A stretch of DNA of 43,327 nucleotides from an uncultured Lachnospiraceae bacterium (GTDB lineage: Bacteria > Bacillota > Clostridia > Lachnospirales > Lachnospiraceae): NCBI GenBank assembly GCA_902783775.1, contig CACZSI010000043.1, positions 1 through 43,327 of the forward strand, given 5' to 3'. The notes beneath the pieces were generated by a model. The model was given only the letters and a program-made list of their open reading frames with translations, was not told the DNA's origin and searched no databases. Position numbers and translations under genes: made by a program. Every line of letters starts with the position of its first letter. Position 1 is the first letter of the stretch. Shown here piece by piece: positions 41,852 through 43,327 of this stretch.

Positions 41852-42673
41852 ATGGAATTAGGTAAGGTTCAAAAATTAAAAATATATAAAATGACGGATA
41901 ATGGTGCCAGATTAGGCAATGAAGAGGACGACGTGCTTCTCCCTAAAAATGAGGTGGAAGACGGATGGACTGTGGGAGATGAAGTGGAAGTATTTATTCT
42001 AAGAGACTCCCAGGAACGTCTTATTGCCACGTTAAAGCGTCCAATCGCTCAGGTGGGGGAGATTGCTCCAATGAGAATAACGGATGTAAATAAGTATGGC
42101 GCTTTTGCAGACTGGGGACTGGGAAAAGAACTTTTCGTGCCGTTTAAGGAACAGAAGATTAAGGTTAGAGTAAATGATGTGGTGGGAATTCGCGTCTATG
42201 TGGATAAAAGTGATAGACTAGCGGGATCTACACGTATTTATGATTATTTAGAGATTGGCGATTTCAATGAAGATGATACTGTTTCTGGATTAGTATATGA
42301 AATCAATCCTGATATGGGAGCTTTTGTAGCTGTAGAGAATAAGTATCATGGTATGCTTCCTAAAAATGAAATGGTAAAGGAAGTTAAAATCGGTGATGTA
42401 AAAGAGTTTAGAATAAAGAAGGTTAGAGAGGATGGTAAATTAACATTATCTCTAAGAAATAAATCCTATATCCAGATGGATATCGATGCCCAAAAGATTG
42501 TAGAGTATATGGAGAATAATGGCGGGGAATTAGGATTTCCTGAGAAGTCATCTCCAGAGCTAATTAAGGCCGAATTAGGTATGAGTAAGGCAGGTTTTAA
42601 AAGGTCTATTGGCAGATTGCTCAAAGAGAAACGTGTAAAAATTGGTGAAAATAACATATTTTTAATAAAATAG
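41852..42673 (+). CDS. cvfB: CvfB family S1 RNA-binding protein
   Basis: RNA-binding protein of 273 residues of the CvfB/YitL family, linked to virulence-factor expression in Staphylococcus. It has three S1-type segments ('[16 protein letters not shown]', '[28 protein letters not shown]', '[28 protein letters not shown]') and a C-terminal winged helix ('[31 protein letters not shown]'). The order agrees with the known CvfB structure. GGAG precedes the ATG, eight bases after the thioesterase stop. No clear terminator follows in the 136-base gap. Confidence 0.92.
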   Translation: MELGKVQKLKIYKMTDNGARLGNEEDDVLLPKNEVEDGWTVGDEVEVFILRDSQERLIATLKRPIAQVGEIAPMRITDVNKYGAFADWGLGKELFVPFKEQKIKVRVNDVVGIRVYVDKSDRLAGSTRIYDYLEIGDFNEDDTVSGLVYEINPDMGAFVAVENKYHGMLPKNEMVKEVKIGDVKEFRIKKVREDGKLTLSLRNKSYIQMDIDAQKIVEYMENNGGELGFPEKSSPELIKAELGMSKAGFKRSIGRLLKEKRVKIGENNIFLIK

Positions 42674-42809
42674 TATATGCTATATACAATTTAAACAAAG
42701 TTTACAAATTTATTTTGTATATTTGATATATGGTAATTTATCCCATAATATTTTAGAATTACGAGTAGAGAAAAATATTTACCTAAGGGTATTGAGGAGG
42801 AAATATAAA

Positions 42810-43327
42810 ATGGCAAGTTTATCATTAAGAAACATTAACAAAGTATATCCTAACGGATTCTGTGCTGTAAAAGATTTCAATCTTGAAATTAAAGATAAGG
42901 AATTCATTATTTTCGTAGGACCATCAGGATGTGGTAAGTCTACTACACTTCGTATGATCGCTGGATTAGAGGAAATTTCATCTGGTGAGCTTTATATCGG
43001 AGATAGATTAGTAAACGACGTAGAGCCTAAGGATAGAGATATCGCGATGGTATTCCAGAATTATGCGTTATATCCACATATGACAGTTTACGATAATATG
43101 GCATTCGGATTAAAGCTTAGAAAAGTACCTAAGGCTGAGCAGGAGAGATTAGTTAAAGAAGCTGCTAAGATCCTTGACCTTGAGTCATTATTAGATCGTA
43201 AGCCAAAGGCTTTATCAGGTGGACAGAGACAGAGAGTTGCGATGGGTCGTGCTATCGTTAGAAATCCTAAGGTATTCCTTATGGATGAGCCTTTATCAAA
43301 CCTTGATGCTAAGTTAAGAGTACAGAT
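42810..43327 (+). CDS. msmK: Sugar ABC transporter ATPase, MsmK/UgpC type (3' end beyond window)
   Basis: N-terminal 172 residues of an ABC ATPase that energises several carbohydrate importers in Gram-positives. Walker A 'GPSGCGKST' near 37-45, Q-loop '[23 protein letters not shown]', signature '[15 protein letters not shown]', and Walker B '[16 protein letters not shown]' are all present. The characteristic TOBE/OB C-terminal half, needed to confirm the MsmK subgroup, lies beyond the end. GAGGAGG precedes the ATG. Possible promoter elements (TTTACA at 42701; TTGATA at 42723 with CATAAT at 42744) lie in the 136-base gap before it, but I cannot choose between them. Confidence 0.9.
   Translation, partial: MASLSLRNINKVYPNGFCAVKDFNLEIKDKEFIIFVGPSGCGKSTTLRMIAGLEEISSGELYIGDRLVNDVEPKDRDIAMVFQNYALYPHMTVYDNMAFGLKLRKVPKAEQERLVKEAAKILDLESLLDRKPKALSGGQRQRVAMGRAIVRNPKVFLMDEPLSNLDAKLRVQ

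Noticed and set aside
1..43327. CRISPR array, insertion sequence, prophage or defence island
   Set aside because: No direct-repeat/spacer pattern, transposase, integrase, Cas or restriction gene was seen on either strand.

Overview
The window is chromosomal DNA from a low-G+C Gram-positive anaerobe of the class Clostridia, most likely a Lachnospiraceae member. Support for this: strong AGGAGG-type ribosome sites, A/T-rich codon use, the gdpP-rplI-dnaB cluster, a 57-residue clostridial 2[4Fe-4S] ferredoxin, MutS2, YhaM and CvfB, and a Tad pilus locus with no outer-membrane secretin. I could not fix the genus. I recognised no rRNA, tRNA, CRISPR array, insertion sequence or prophage gene.

Left part (1-12.8 kb) is housekeeping. 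A small unknown gene faces away from gdpP-rplI-dnaB (c-di-AMP phosphodiesterase, ribosomal protein L9, replicative helicase). A bidirectional terminator separates these from a minus-strand block: ferredoxin, and mutS2 followed by a two-component response regulator and its histidine kinase. Divergent from mutS2 is yhaM-rlmD (3'-5' exoribonuclease, 23S rRNA uracil methyltransferase). The 3' end of rlmD overlaps by 27 bp the convergent gene for an SLC13/ArsB-like transporter.

Central part (12.9-25 kb) holds an unknown membrane protein and a complete Gram-positive Tad/Flp (type IVc) pilus locus. A large Tad-domain surface protein has its own promoter and terminator. A second unit follows, with an operator-like region and a structured 5' leader: tadV prepilin peptidase, two Flp prepilins, an internal attenuator-like terminator, tadE, cpaB, tadZ, tadA, tadB, tadC, a DUF192 gene, and a 484-residue DivIVA-like coiled-coil protein that ends at a strong terminator. 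The internal terminator would give abundant pilin and less machinery. The last gene may be a positional scaffold for the pilus.

Right part (25-43.3 kb) is mainly envelope and extracellular functions. It has two tandem paralogous GT-C-like membrane proteins, of which the second has lost the motifs conserved in the first. Next is a PurF-like protein that has lost its glutaminase nucleophile but keeps the PRPP loop and the iron-sulfur cysteines. A 1701-residue secreted GH81 beta-1,3-glucanase carries five discoidin-like domains and is preceded by a possible pseudoknotted leader. Then come a DegV-type fatty-acid-binding protein behind a structured leader, a secreted ComEC-like metallo-hydrolase with fibronectin-like repeats and its membrane partner, a secreted L,D-transpeptidase-like protein with Ig-like repeats, an acyl-ACP thioesterase, CvfB, and the 5' end of a sugar-ABC ATPase cut by the window edge.

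The most notable points are the modified PurF paralogue, the GT-C pair with one degenerate member, the scaffold-like additions to the Tad operon, and several structured leaders that I cannot assign to a known riboswitch class.
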